A DNA stretch of 64,000 bases. Origin: Castor canadensis (Eukaryota > Chordata > Mammalia > Rodentia > Castoridae). The notes under the pieces were generated by a model. The model worked only from the letters and a program-made list of their open reading frames with translations. It had not been told where the DNA came from and searched no databases. Positions within the stretch are counted from its first letter, which is position 1; every line of letters begins with the position of its first letter. Below are positions 34,561 to 45,435 of the stretch, piece after piece. The DNA lies in assembly GCF_047511655.1 (NCBI RefSeq), contig NC_133392.1, forward strand, positions 24,070,001-24,134,000. Direction: 5' to 3'. A program made the translations under genes and the position numbers.

Positions 34561-36299
34561 AGTACAGATAGGGAAACCAACTCACCACTAAGGATCCCTG
34601 AACAAAATGAAATAAAACTACAAAAACATCAACCTTTTCCTTTTTTCCCTAATTTTGTCTGGAGAAGTCTTTAGCAAACTAAACTATGTTGTTGTGAATA
34701 AACATTTTATGTGAAATTCATTTATTCAATTTCAGCTTTTTCAGTTAGAATATAATGAAATAATTTTTTAAGGTCATGTCTCTTTATGGACACGAGCAGA
34801 GGAAAAGTGATGAGGAAGGGTAGAAGTAGAAAGCTACTGATTCAAAGTAAAGAAAACTCCTCAGCCAAGACGTGCAATAAAGTGAACAAGGTGAGAGACG
34901 TGCTTCACCTGAGACCTCTGAAATGGATGCCTTTGAATGAAGGGCTGAGTCTGACTGCAACATTCCCCAGAAAACCATATATTGAGTCTGATGTATGGAG
35001 ACCAGCAGTGTCACATGAGGCTTGACAGGCAAGCTTTGTTATTGCTTATTGTCAGGTCTGAAGAACTTTACAAAAGATTTGGGCTAGAACCAGACTCCTC
35101 CATAATGACACTGTTCAAATTATACATGTTCCTCAACTTTCTCTTCTCTTTTTTTCTTCTTCCGTTATTGTTGTCATGTATTTCAATATATGTATTGTTA
35201 GGTATACATCATTTCCTTCTGAATCAGTCTCTCTCCCAGTTCTGATATCCCATGCATAAACATTATAGCTCTTACTTATACAATCCATTAGGTTCATCCA
35301 ACATCCCTTTTCTTTATGGAATTTAGCTAAATCTCCTCCTGTAAAAGGAAAACGTCCTGGAATTCATTGTCCCTGGATGCCAGTGTGTGAGGTTCTTCTG
35401 CTCAAATGTATGAATGCACTTTTAATTTTTGTTCACCTCTTAGGCTATTTAGTCAGCCCAGGAATTTGACTTAGTACATCCCTCACTGTGGTGTTGTTGT
35501 GGGGCTAATTTTCTGGTCACTAAGCAAGAAAAGATGACTTAATTTTTCAAAAGTAATAAGTGGCAGAAATACACTACATTTTGCATATAGCTGAAGCTAT
35601 CATACCTGCTACTCTGAAAAGTAAGGGCTTCTCAAGTCCATGCTGTATTACCATCCTCTCTCTTATATCAGATTTCCAGCGTGTGTGCAGTATGAGGAAA
35701 TAATAAACGTCGGAGTGTTTATACATCATGTAGCACATAGCTAAAGCTTCCTGACTTAGTAGCTCTCAACTTTTCATATACTTTGACATTTTAACAAAAT
35801 AAAAATGGCTCTCACTTGCCTCACCCCTCACCTTCTAACCCTCACCATAGCAAACTATTGCTTGGTTTAATCAGAGGCTATTTTTTTCCCAACATTTTAT
35901 AGAGAAGTAGAAGGGATAAAGTCAGGTAAGGTGAGGTTTACAGTGTGTGTGTCAGTGTTGGCTGCTGCCTTTGCAACATTGATGGTGGCTACAGACATAC
36001 CTGCACATTATCATTACTGTGGAAGACAAAGTTACATGTGAGAGTCTGTGACTTATTTTAAACTTAGTGCTGCCCCTGTATTTCATAATTGATTCTGAAA
36101 GTCAAGGTCTGTTCGCTGATGTACAAGTTCCCCAGGGTAAACATACTAAGATAAAACATCTATGTGAATTTCAGAGATGCCAGGAAAATGCTGTTGAGAG
36201 CATCTTGACCCTCTCTTGCATGCCCAAAATGAATCTAAATTCTGTATGGCATATTTCTTAGCTTCGAAACCTAAAGTTCAATTTAGTAGAAGCAAGAGG
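34561..36299. other. Unique sequence
   Basis: No repeat or gene recognised. Opposite-strand open frames near 34.3-35.2 kb lack domains. Confidence 0.4.
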
Positions 36300-36325
36300 C
36301 TTCATGGTTTTTCAAAACCATGAAG
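36300..36325. repeat. Perfect 12-bp inverted repeat with 2-nt loop
   Basis: 'cttcatggtttt' and 'aaaaccatgaag' flank 'tc'. It is a self-complementary hairpin not attached to any recognised repeat and with no T-run, so there is no terminator reading. Confidence 0.9.
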
Positions 36326-36959
36326 TTTACCTTATGAGTCCTCCAAGGTCAAAGGATATTTCTACCTTATCAGTTGTGTCTTCTCTACCATATTACACAG
36401 TGCCTTCAGAGATAATCCTATAAAAGGAATTTAATATTTATCTTTGAGTGGAGGATTTGGAAATCTGCCTCAGCCTTCAATCCTGCTGATGGCAATAAAG
36501 AGGACGTGGAAGAGAGCTCTGAGATCACTTCCTTCTCTAACACTAAGGACTTCTGAATTTCCCTCCTCTGGTTTTCTTTGGACATGGAATGTCTTTAAGG
36601 TGCCTCACTGCCATGCAATTGTTAATAAGATACATATTCTCCATCATTTTCTTGAGTTTGTACAGCTCAGCTGTAGATCTCACACCATTCCATATGCAGC
36701 TGGTTTAGCAGGCTTGTAAATGCTGCACAAGAGGGTAAGTATTTGCAAATAAAGCACCTGTCCTCTCAAAATCAATCTATAGGCCCAGAGCTCACAAATC
36801 TTTGAGTAAGTAAACACAAGCAATATCATACAAAGCCTACATGGGTTCTAACCATAGCAGAGGGTTATTTATGTAGAAGTCTTTGCAAGAATTACTGAAA
36901 TAAAATATTGCAGTTTTCTTTTGGTTGTTTTGTTAGAGTATGCATTCATACAAATTAAA
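36326..36959. other. Unique sequence
   Basis: No supported feature; a 91-codon plus-strand frame at 36444-36719 has no domain. Confidence 0.4.
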
Positions 36960-38728
36960 ATCCTTACATGTTCATAAATCAACTTTATACCTAGGTAAAT
37001 TTTTAAAGGAAATACACCCTCCCAACAAGCACATGGGTAAAAAGAAATTACCAGCACTTCAGAAATTTCCCCTTCATTTTTTTTGTAAGTTTATTACTAC
37101 TCTTCCTGGACAACCAGAATCCTCAACTGTTAACAACATGGATCAGTTTTTTCCTGTTTTAGAAATTTTATGTACAAGGAAATTTTATACTACACAGAAT
37201 CATATTGTATGTGCTCTTTGGTATCATATTTTATTTATTTTGTATTTTTTGATTTAATAGTAGTTTTTAATTCTCATTTCAGTCTATATCTTATTACAAG
37301 AGTATAACAAAATTTATGTATTCTATTTTTGGACATTTGAGTAGTTAAAAATATTTGTCTGGAAAGCCTTATAAGTTTGGTAAAATATGCATTCAAATTT
37401 CTTCAGTAGAAATCTTGAGTGTGACATTTAAGGGTGGATTTTATGGATAGAACTTTTATATATGATCAGCTTTGAAATAGATATACATACACATATACAT
37501 GTATCTATGTTTACCTTTGGTAGATTCTGCCATTTATTTTTCAAAAGTGGATTATACCATGATCAATATATAATTTTATTTTATAATTAAACATAATTTG
37601 GAAAAGTGGCTGTACATATTTATTTTCACTCAGAAGAGTATGAGACTCCCAGAAGCTTTATATCTTCACGAATACTTTGGTGTTGTGTTTTCACATTTTC
37701 CCCATTCAACAGGGATTTAGTTGCAATGCAGTATGGTTTTAGTGTGCATTTCCCTGATGACTATGAAATTGAGAAACTTTTCCATGTGCTTTTATCATAT
37801 TTGGATGCCTTTGCTGTGAAGTGTCTGTTCCAATTGTTTGCCTACTTTAATTGGTCTCTTTTCCACTATCTTATTGATTTCTTGAATTTTTAAAATTTTT
37901 GATGCGTTCTTTGCTGTATTGATTCCATTCCATGACTTGTCTGTTATATTCTGATTAACAGAAGTTCTTATTTAAAGTAAAAAAAATGCATACCTAACAG
38001 CATATTTTGTGTCCTGTCTATAAACTCTCTGCTTGTTTCCAATATAATGAAAATATTATCCTTTTCTCTATAATATTTACCATTTCACATTTTATATTAA
38101 GATCCACAATGAATCTAGAACTCATTTATATAAAGGGTGAAAGATAAAGAGTAACAATTCCTTTATACTCTATGTAGATGTCTGATTGATATCTAATTAA
38201 TCCTGCAATATCTGTGGAGAAAACCACTCTTATTCCAACACAGCAGAATAATTTTGTGGTATAATAGTTAGATCTATTTGCGAGTCCTCTATTCTGTTCC
38301 ACTGGTTTATTTCTTTGTTCTCAAGCCAGTAACATACTGTCTTAATTTATTATAACTCTCTAATAAGCCTTGGTATCTGGTAGTTTAGTACTCCCTCTTT
38401 GTTGGTCTCATAAGATTTCACAGGATGTCCTTGGGTTTTGTGTTGCCATATAAATTTAAATATCAGCTTGTCAGTTTCTACTAAACATATTTGGCAATAT
38501 TTCATTAGGATTATTTTAAAGCTATTATCCAATTTACTAAGAATTGATATCTTTTCATAATATTAAGTTTTCAATACAAAACATGATGTTTCTTTTCATT
38601 TATTATGTTTTCTGTAATTTCTCACAATTGTATTTGTAATGATTGGTGCAGATGTTTGTACGTCTTTTGTTAAGTTTATTTATAACTATTTAATGGTTTG
38701 TGAAGCTATGGCAAGGATTTCAGTTTTA
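36960..38728 (-). mobile_element. Old L1M 3' half (3'UTR and ORF2 C-terminal half)
   Basis: The antisense 3'UTR shows 'tacacagaatcatattgtatgtgctcttt' and 'tattctatttttggacattt'. ORF2 C-terminal landmarks are 'gtgtgcatttccctgatgactatg', 'cttttccatgtgcttttat', 'ctctattctgttccactgg' and 'gttttgtgttgccatataaatttaaatatcagcttgtcag'. The minus-strand frame at 38350-38532 contains LIFKFIWQHK, the L1 thumb-side KFIWKHK motif. No intact frame. Confidence 0.7.
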
Positions 38729-39376
38729 ATCTAAAATTGTATGAACTACAACACACATCTTCTAATGAAAACATCAGTTGAAGATAGTCAAATAATGAGG
38801 GAGGGATGCATGCAGCCCCTGACAGTTCATTATAAATATCCAATACTGACTAAGACACAAAGGAAATTTTAAAAAATTTTAAAATAACCAGTTTCCTTCA
38901 TATTATCAGGTCATAAAGGAAAAAAAAAACTACAAATAACCAGCAAGAGTAACTATAGATATTATACAAACACATGGAGATTTAACAATTACACTTTTGA
39001 ATGAACTGTGGGTCATTAAAGAAATCAAAGGGGAAATTTAAGAATTCCTAGAATCAAATGAAAGTGGAAATATAACTTTCCAGAAAACCTATGAGATATG
39101 GCAAAAAAGAATGTTTAGAGTGAGATTTACAGCTATGAGTACTTACATTTTAAAGAGTAAATATCAGAGAGACTGCAAGTAAATAACTTAGAAATGTATC
39201 TCAAGATCTTACATAAACAATAACAAACCAAAGTGTACTAGAGGCTAAAGGAACATACAAACAATCAATGAAAAAAAGTTTGTTGTTTTGAAGAGATAAG
39301 CAAAACTGACAAACCTTTAACTAAACTAACCAAAAGAGAGAGAAGATTCAAATTTAGAAAAAGAAATTAGAGATAA

Positions 39377-39490
39377 TGGCTGCGAGTGGGTGCACACCTA
39401 TAATTTCAGCCCTGGGAGGTAGCTGAGGATTATAGACCAAGGCTGGCTCAAGCAAAAATGTGAGAGTCTATCTGAAAAACAAACAGAAAT
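39377..39490 (+). mobile_element. B1/7SL-like SINE inserted in L1 copy D
   Basis: 'ggctgcgagtgggtgcacacctataatttcagccctgggaggtagctgaggattatagaccaaggctggctcaagcaaaaatgtgagagtctatctgaaaaac' is a sense B1-like unit (gcacacctgtaatcccagc / gaggctgaggcaggagga / ccagcctggg / gagaccctatctcaaa) ending in an A-rich tail. It splits the ORF2 linker of the L1. Confidence 0.65.
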
Positions 39491-40164
39491 AAAAAGGGGA
39501 TATTACAATGAATAACACTGAAATTCACAGACTCATTAGGGGATATTTTGAAACACTGCATGCCAATAAATTGGAAAATGTAGAAGAAATGAACAAATTT
39601 CTGAACAATATGACCCACCAAAATTGAACTAAAAGGATTTTAAAAGCCTGTACAGATCAATAGCAAGCAATAGGATTGAAGTGGTAATAAAAAGTAGTCC
39701 AAGAAAGAAAAGCCTATGACTGACAGATTCACAAATGAACTTTAGTAGACTTTTAAAGATGAAATAATACCAATGCTTCTCAAATTATGGCATGAAATAG
39801 AAAGAGAAGAAATCCTTCCAAACTCATTCTGTGAGGCTAGAGTTATTCTGCTACCAACACATGATAAACACAATAAAACAGGTAAACTACAAACCAGATA
39901 CAAGCATCCCCAATAAAATGTTTTAGTTAATCAGCACATTAACAAGATCATACAACACGAACTAGTTGGTTTCATTGCAGTAATGCAGGATGTCTCAACA
40001 TACAAAACTCAACAAATTTAATACAGAATATAAATGGAATCTAGGATGAAAATTAAATAACCATCTCAATATATACAGAAAAGGCCTTTGATAAAATTCA
40101 ACAACCTTCATGATGAAAAGCCCCAAATAAATTATACAATAAAGGCATCATCATTGTGATTGGG

Positions 40165-40300
40165 GTTGTTTTCCTGATTTTTTTTTTCAACAAGCTCATG
40201 ATTGGAGTGTTGAAAAGCTTCCAGTATTTGTATGCTGATTTTGCATGTTGTTACTTTGCTAAAAGCGTAGTCAGTTCTATGAGTCTTTTGGTGAAGACGG
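40165..40300 (-). mobile_element. Inverted ORF2 fragment inside L1 copy D
   Basis: Here the plus strand reads antisense L1: 'gttttcctgatttttttttt', 'aacaagctcatgattgg', 'atgctgattttgcatgttgttactttgctaaaagcg', 'tcagttctatgagtcttttggtg'. These are the complement of the RT palm-to-thumb segment (LLELI...FSKVAGYKI...LYTNNELxxKEIRK). Sense-strand L1 resumes at about 40300, and the segment is missing from its normal place. Confidence 0.7.
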
Positions 40301-42045
40301 TGGAAAGACCTCTACAATGAAAATTGCAAAACGCTGAAGAACAAAATTAAAGACTAAACTAGAAGATGGGAAGACTAATATAAGACGACCAAACTACCAA
40401 AATTGATCTATAGATTCATTGCATTCCCAATGGCATCCTTCACAGAACTAGAAAAAAATCCAAAAGTTCATATGGAATCCCAAAAGACCCCAAATAGCCA
40501 AAGCAATTCAGAGCAAAAAAAGAAAAATAATGAAAGTATCTTAATATCTGACTTCAAAATATATTGCAGAGCCATAGTAATAAAACTAGCATGGTGTTGG
40601 TTTAAAAAAAATGTAGACCAGTGGAATAGAATAGTGCACCCAGAAATAAGCCCTATGTAAACATCTATAGCTGAATGAGTCACCAAAACTGTTGCAAAAA
40701 TATACATTGGAAAAGGCAGTCTCTTCCACAAGTAGTGTGGAGAAATATGAATATCTACATGTAGAAGAAAAAACTAGACCCCTATCACCATGTACAAAAA
40801 TCAGCTCTAATAGACCAAAGAACTAATATAAGACACAAAACTCTGAAACTACTAGAAGAAAATAGAGAAGGAATTTTTCAAGATACTGTCACAGGTAAAA
40901 ATATTCTGATGAATGGAATTATATCAAATTAAAAAGTTCTGCACAGTAAAGGGAATGATTGACAGTAAAGAGACAACCTAAATAATGGAGAAAAATCTTT
41001 GCCACCTATACATCTTTCAAACGATTAAGATCTAGAATATAAAAAGAGCTGAAAATACTTAGCATTAAAAGAGCAAGTAATCAAATAAAAAGGACAAATG
41101 GTCCCAACAGACACTTCTTAAAAGAAGTACAAATGACCAATAAATGTATGGAAATTTCTCAACATCTTTAGCCACCAGAGAAATGCAAGTCAAAACTACA
41201 TTGAGATTATGTCTCAGCTCAGTTTGAATTATTATTATCAAAAAAAAAGTGCCACCACTGATGAATGGGTTAAGAAAATGTGGCATTTATACACAATGAA
41301 AGTTTACTCAGCCACAAAGAAGAATGAAATCTTGTCATTGGTAGGGAAATGGATGGAACTGGAGAACATCATCTTAAGTGAAGCTAGTCAGACTCAGAAG
41401 GCCAAAAGCTGCATGTTCTCATATGTGGAATATAAACCTAAAATAAATGCAGCAGTATTGTGGGATGCTGGTCACACTAAGGGGAAGTCACACAAAGGAG
41501 GAATAGAGTAAGGGAAAGAAACTAAAAACCTGAATGTGGTTTATGTGCTCTCTGAACAGCAATTAATGCAGAAATCTTAAACTGGTTGAGGCCACCATGG
41601 GAAGGAGAATAAGGAGGAGTGAAGAGGATTAGAAGAGATGAACCATTTGGAGTTGTGATACATATGTGCATGGAAATATCACATGGAATTCCCTGTGTAG
41701 CTGTCCTTACCTCAAACTAGCAAAAAATGTCATGTTTTCTTTTATGTTCTACACAATTGTAGAAAGGAGGGCAGAACAGTTCATGTGGGGGTGGGGGCCC
41801 TGGCACCAGTGAGGGAGGATGTGCCAGGGAGAGGCGGTAGGGGGATGAATACAGTGCAAATAATGTGTACATACGTATGCAGATGCCAAAATTTTACCTG
41901 TTAAAAATCAGGAATCAGGGAAGGGGTGATAAAGGAGAACAGTGGAGGGGGTGAATTCAAGTATGATACATTTGATACATTGTAAGAACCTCTGTAAATG
42001 CCACAATGTACGCCCACCCAGCACAACAATAAGGAAAAAAATTTA

Positions 42046-42146
42046 AATGCTGCTAGGAATGGGTGGTGGAATGCAAACCTTGGTTTGAATGTAAATAAGT
42101 CCAAGCACTACAGACAATATGGATGTTCCTCAAAAAACTAAAATGA
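42046..42146 (+). mobile_element. L1 ORF2 C-terminal fragment, left part (copy F)
   Basis: The sense sequence 'tgctgctaggaatgggtggtggaatgcaaacctt', then 'caatatggatgttcctcaaaaaactaaaatga', is the L1 ORF2 segment just before the C-terminal '[13 protein letters not shown]' block. It continues at 43236 after the insertion of copy E. Confidence 0.7.
42132..42146. repeat. Left target-site duplication of young L1 (copy E)
   Basis: 'aaaaaactaaaatga' is identical to 43221-43235 and lies at the 5'-truncation point of the young L1. Confidence 0.85.
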
Positions 42147-42159
42147 AGAAGAAATTCAA

Positions 42160-42729
42160 ATGGCCAGAAAACACATGAAAAAATGCTCACCATCTCTAGC
42201 AATAAAGGAAATGCAAATTAAAACCACGCTAAGATTCCACCTCACCCCTGTTAGAATAGCCATCATCAGCAACACCACCAACAACAGGTGTTGGCGAGGA
42301 TGCGGGGAAAAAGGAACCCTCTTACACTGTTGGTGGGAATGTAGACTAGTACAACCACTCTGGAAAAAAATTTGGAGGCTACTTAAAAAGCTGGACATTG
42401 ATCTACTATTTGATCCAGCAATACCACTCTTGGGGATACACCCAAAAGACTGTGACACAGGTTACTCCAGAGGCACCTGCACATCCATGTTTATTGCGGC
42501 ACTATTCACAATAGCCAAGTTATGGAAACAGCCAAGATGCCCCAGCACTGACGAATGGATTAAGAAAATGTGGTATCTATACACAATGGAATTCTATGCA
42601 GCCATGAAGAAGAACGAAATGTTATCATTTGCTAGTAAATGGATGGAATTGGAGAACATCATTCTGAGTGAGGTTAGCCTGGCCCAAAAGACCAAAAATC
42701 GTATGTTCTCCCTCATATGTGGACATTAG
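42160..42729 (+). CDS. Open C-terminal fragment of L1 ORF2 (189 codons)
   Basis: An uninterrupted frame encoding the ORF2 C-terminus. It holds the Cys-rich motif CX3CX7HX4C (C44, C48, H56, C61 of this frame), then [31 protein letters not shown], the [19 protein letters not shown] segment and the terminal [20 protein letters not shown] / MFSLICGH block. The first methionine is just the first ATG after truncation; the real ORF2 start, endonuclease and RT are absent. Transcription is unlikely to give a functional product. It is a partial transposon gene, not a host gene. Confidence 0.85.
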   Translation: MARKHMKKCSPSLAIKEMQIKTTLRFHLTPVRIAIISNTTNNRCWRGCGEKGTLLHCWWECRLVQPLWKKIWRLLKKLDIDLLFDPAIPLLGIHPKDCDTGYSRGTCTSMFIAALFTIAKLWKQPRCPSTDEWIKKMWYLYTMEFYAAMKKNEMLSFASKWMELENIILSEVSLAQKTKNRMFSLICGH

Positions 42730-43106
42730 ATCAAGGGCAAACACAACAAGGGGATTGGACTATGAGCACATGATAAAAGCGAGAGCACACAAGAAAGGGG
42801 TGAGGATAGGTAAGACACCTAAAAAACTAGCTAGCATTTGTTGCCCTTAACGCACAGAAACTAAAGCAGATACCTTAACGTAACTGAGGCCAATAGGAAA
42901 AGGGGAACAGGTACTAGAGAAAAGGTTAGTTCAAAAAGAATTAACCTAGAAGGTAACACCCACGCACAGGAAATCAATGTGAGTCAATGCCCTGTATAGC
43001 TATCCTTATCTCAACCAGCAAAAACCCTTGTTCCTTTCTATTATTGCTTATACTCTCTCTACAACAAAATTAGAAATAAGGGCAAAATAGTTTCTGCTGG
43101 GTATTG

Positions 43107-43168
43107 AGGGGGGCGAAGAGGAAGGGGACAGAGTGGGTGGTAAGGGAGGGGGTGGGGGCAGGGGGGAG
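43107..43168 (+). promoter_or_regulatory. G-rich 3'UTR tract of L1 copy E (G-quadruplex candidate)
   Basis: More than six G-runs of three or more bases in about 60 bp, with short loops. L1 3'UTRs in several mammals carry such polypurine G-quadruplex tracts. Comparable tracts lie in copy D (about 41763-41850) and, as C-runs, in copy B (24988-25020). Confidence 0.7.
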
Positions 43169-43220
43169 AAATGAACCAAACCTTGTATGCACATATGAAT
43201 AATAAAAGAAAAATGAAAAA

Positions 43221-43235
43221 AAAAAACTAAAATGA
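43221..43235. repeat. Right target-site duplication of young L1 (copy E)
   Basis: Exact copy of 42132-42146. It follows directly on the A-tail, so the first A residues cannot be divided between tail and duplication. Confidence 0.85.
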
Positions 43236-43725
43236 TGATAGGGCTACCATATCATCCAGCTATAGTACTCCTGGGTATTTTTTTCCCAAGGAAATGAAGT
43301 CAGCATGTAGAAGAGTTACCTGCATGCCCATGTTTATTGCATCACTATTCACAACAGCTAAGATGTGTAATCACCTTAGGTGTCCATCAACAAATGAGCG
43401 GATAAAAATGTTATGGGATATATACAGTATGGCGCATTATTCAACAAAAAAAGAAAACTGAAATCCTGCCATTTGCAGGAAATGGATGGAACTGGAGGCC
43501 ATCATGGTAAGTGAAATAAGCCAGATGCAGAAAACAATGTTTTCTCTCATATGTAGAAACTAAAAGTATTTTTTAAAAAGATGACCTAAAAGTAGAAAAG
43601 GAACTAGGAGGGCAATAAATAGTAAAATGGAGATGGACATGCATGTTTGCAAATATCATAGTGAAACCCCTTTAACTTTTATAATTAAAAAAATAATAGT
43701 TATAATAAATAAATAAGTAAATATC
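43236..43725 (+). mobile_element. L1 ORF2 C-terminus and 3'UTR, right part (copy F)
   Basis: It continues copy F: 'gatagggctaccatatcatccagctatagtactcctgggta', 'ttacctgcatgcccatgtttattgc', 'gaactggaggccatcatggtaagtgaaataagcc' and 'ttctctcatatgtagaaac'. The 3'UTR then ends in 'aaaaaaataatagttataataaataaataag'. It encodes a degenerate ORF2 end and is an older type than copy E. Confidence 0.75.
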
Positions 43726-43933
43726 CAATATGGAAAGTTGAATGTGTAAGCAGTAATGAAATACTGGAAATAGACTGCACAAATTTGAATCTTAACTACA
43801 CCATTAATAAATATGTAACATGGAGATTAATATTAATTGTTCTGTGCATTTGTTCCCTCATCTAGAAAATGTGGCTAACGATAACACATACCTAATTACA
43901 TCTCTAAAAGCTTAGAGATACTAAGCAACCATT
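43726..43933. other. Short unique spacer
   Basis: AT-rich and without recognised features. Confidence 0.35.
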
Positions 43934-44305
43934 TCAGTTAACTTTCAATTGCTGGGACCAAAATACCTGACAGAACAACTTAAAGGGAGGAATTATTTTT
44001 TGGGGCTCACACCTTCACAAGTTTCAGTCCATGGTGGACTGCCCCATTACCTTTGGCCTGAGGCAACACTAAACATCAAAATCTCCAGAACATGTGGAAG
44101 AGGAGGCAGGGCATTCCATGGCAGGCAGGAAACATATTGAGAGGAGAAGGATAACAAACCAGCTATAACCTTCAAAGCATGCCCTGGTGACCTACTATCT
44201 CCACCAAGGCTACACCTCCCAAAGTTTCCCTCCCCCTCTCAGAATATTGCCACTAGCTGGCAGCTAACCCTTGAACGCATGACCTTGTAGGGCACATGTC
44301 ATATT
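43934..44305 (-). mobile_element. Rodent MaLR (ORR1/MT-like) solo LTR
   Basis: The plus strand reads 'agttaactttcaattgctgggaccaaaatacctgacagaacaacttaaagggagg', 'ttttggggctcacaccttcacaagtttcagtccatggtggactgcc', 'gcagggcattccatggcaggcagg', and 'ctggtgacctactatctccaccaaggctacacctcccaaag'. This is the reverse complement of a rodent MaLR LTR and better preserved than the MLT1 copies to the left. No internal region lies alongside, so it is a solo LTR. Confidence 0.75.
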
Positions 44306-44356
44306 CAAATAATAACAGTATCTAACATAGAGTCTAAATATCATAAATGCTAAATA

Positions 44357-44430
44357 GATAATGATGATGGTGATGATGGTGATGATGACAGTAGTAGAGG
44401 GGCAAGTGATGACAGTCATCATCATGTCTT
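44357..44430. repeat. (GAT/GGT)n repeat with fold-back arm
   Basis: gatgatggt units are followed after about 25 bp by 'gtcatcatcat', so gatgatgac at 44382 can pair with gtcatcatc at about 44416. The small frames on both strands here are repeat artefacts. Confidence 0.75.
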
Positions 44431-45196
44431 CAGAGGAATTTTTTTCCCCTACAATTGTCACCACTGTGTTTAGAGCCCATCACAAATGTTCAAAGAGCAC
44501 TGGTGTTGTCTTTACCTTCTACATGCATACATCTGTAGCTCATGAAGATGTGCATGTACCTTTTTCTTTGGAAAAGCACACACGAAGAACCAGCAGTTTA
44601 TGAGTGCGTTATTGATTACATTATGTTGATGCTTTCCTTTCCAATGACATAACATTATATACGAAGACTATCTCTACATAGTCACTCAAAGAGAATCACA
44701 CTTGATTCAGATTGGAGAAGACTACTCTTTCAGAAAGTTGGGGTGTTTGAAGTTCCTTGTAAAGAAGAGGTAAATAAAACATGTATTTGTGTTCTATTTT
44801 ATTTTGTTTGTACAAAGGTACTTCCCTAGATGAATAGATAGCCAATTTATGTTTTTAAAGAATAAGTTTGACAGAGATTGAATGTTGGATTCAACCTGCA
44901 TCATTAAATAATGTCTTAAGTATTTTTTCTGCTTTAAATGAGTTTTTATATAATATGATATACTATAAAGCAGAACTCTTTGCAGCTTTTTACTTTTCTT
45001 CTCTTCCCTCCTCCTCTCAAATATTAATTGCTCCATCTTCTCTGTTTGCTAAAAGGTTGTTTACATTTGAATCACAAGCCCTATCTATTCTCTAAAGACC
45101 TTTGTGAACTAATGCAGTTTCTTTTTCTTTCTAAATCCTATGTACTACCATTATACAATAATACTAACACTGATAGTTTTGTCTTATGTTTCTTTT
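44431..45196. other. Unique sequence
   Basis: Nothing recognisable. Confidence 0.4.
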
Positions 45197-45235
45197 GTGT
45201 GTGTGTGTGCACACAAGTGTGTGTTTGTGTGGGTT
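45197..45235. repeat. Interrupted (GT)n microsatellite
   Basis: GT units broken by 'gcacacaa' and TTT; it lies at the 3' side of the adjoining minus-strand SINE and probably arose from its tail. Confidence 0.8.
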
Positions 45236-45435
45236 ACTGAGGATTGAACTCAGAGCTTCATGCTAGACAAGTACTCTACCACTTAAGCCTTGCTCCCAAC
45301 ACTTTTGTTTGTTTGAATTTTGATTTTGAGATAGTGTCTCACTAACTTTTCCCAGGCTTGCCTAGAACTTTGATCCTCCTGCCTCCAACTCCTGAGTACC
45401 TGGGATTACAGATGTGAGTTACCATACCTGGCTCT
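45236..45435 (-). mobile_element. Composite rodent SINE
   Basis: The plus strand reads 'ttactgaggattgaactcagagcttcatgctagacaagtactctaccacttaagcc' (antisense ID-like unit), a T/G linker with 'gagatagtgtctcacta', then 'cccaggcttgcctagaactttgatcctcctgcctccaactcctgagtacctgggattacagatgtgagttaccatacctggct' (antisense B1/7SL-like unit). It has the same layout as the copy at 4936. Confidence 0.8.

Larger units (their letters stand above)
38730..42045 (+). mobile_element. L1 from ORF2 linker to 3' end, internally rearranged (copy D)
   Basis: Sense L1 ORF2 from the pre-RT linker ('gaacatacaaacaatcaatgaaaaaaag', 'caatgaataacactgaaattcac', 'gagaacttcatgccaataaattgg'-like blocks) through fingers and thumb ('acctctacaatgaaaattgcaaaacgctgaag') to the C-terminus (frame 41209-41511: [40 protein letters not shown]) and a G-rich 3'UTR ending at 'ataaggaaaaaaatttaaa'. 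A SINE sits at 39377-39490 and an inverted ORF2 piece at 40165-40300. Other frames are broken. Confidence 0.75.
42147..43220 (+). mobile_element. Young 5'-truncated L1 (copy E)
   Basis: A 1.07-kb insertion starting within the ORF2 C-terminal region, with an open ORF2 end, a G-rich 3'UTR, an 'aataataaaagaaaaatgaaaaaaaaaa' tail and exact 15-bp flanking duplications. It retains an open frame and CpGs and is the least decayed L1 here. Confidence 0.9.

Noticed and set aside
44357-44430. CRISPR-like or regulatory repeat array
   Set aside because: Simple GAT/GGT microsatellite in a mammalian genome; no spacers.
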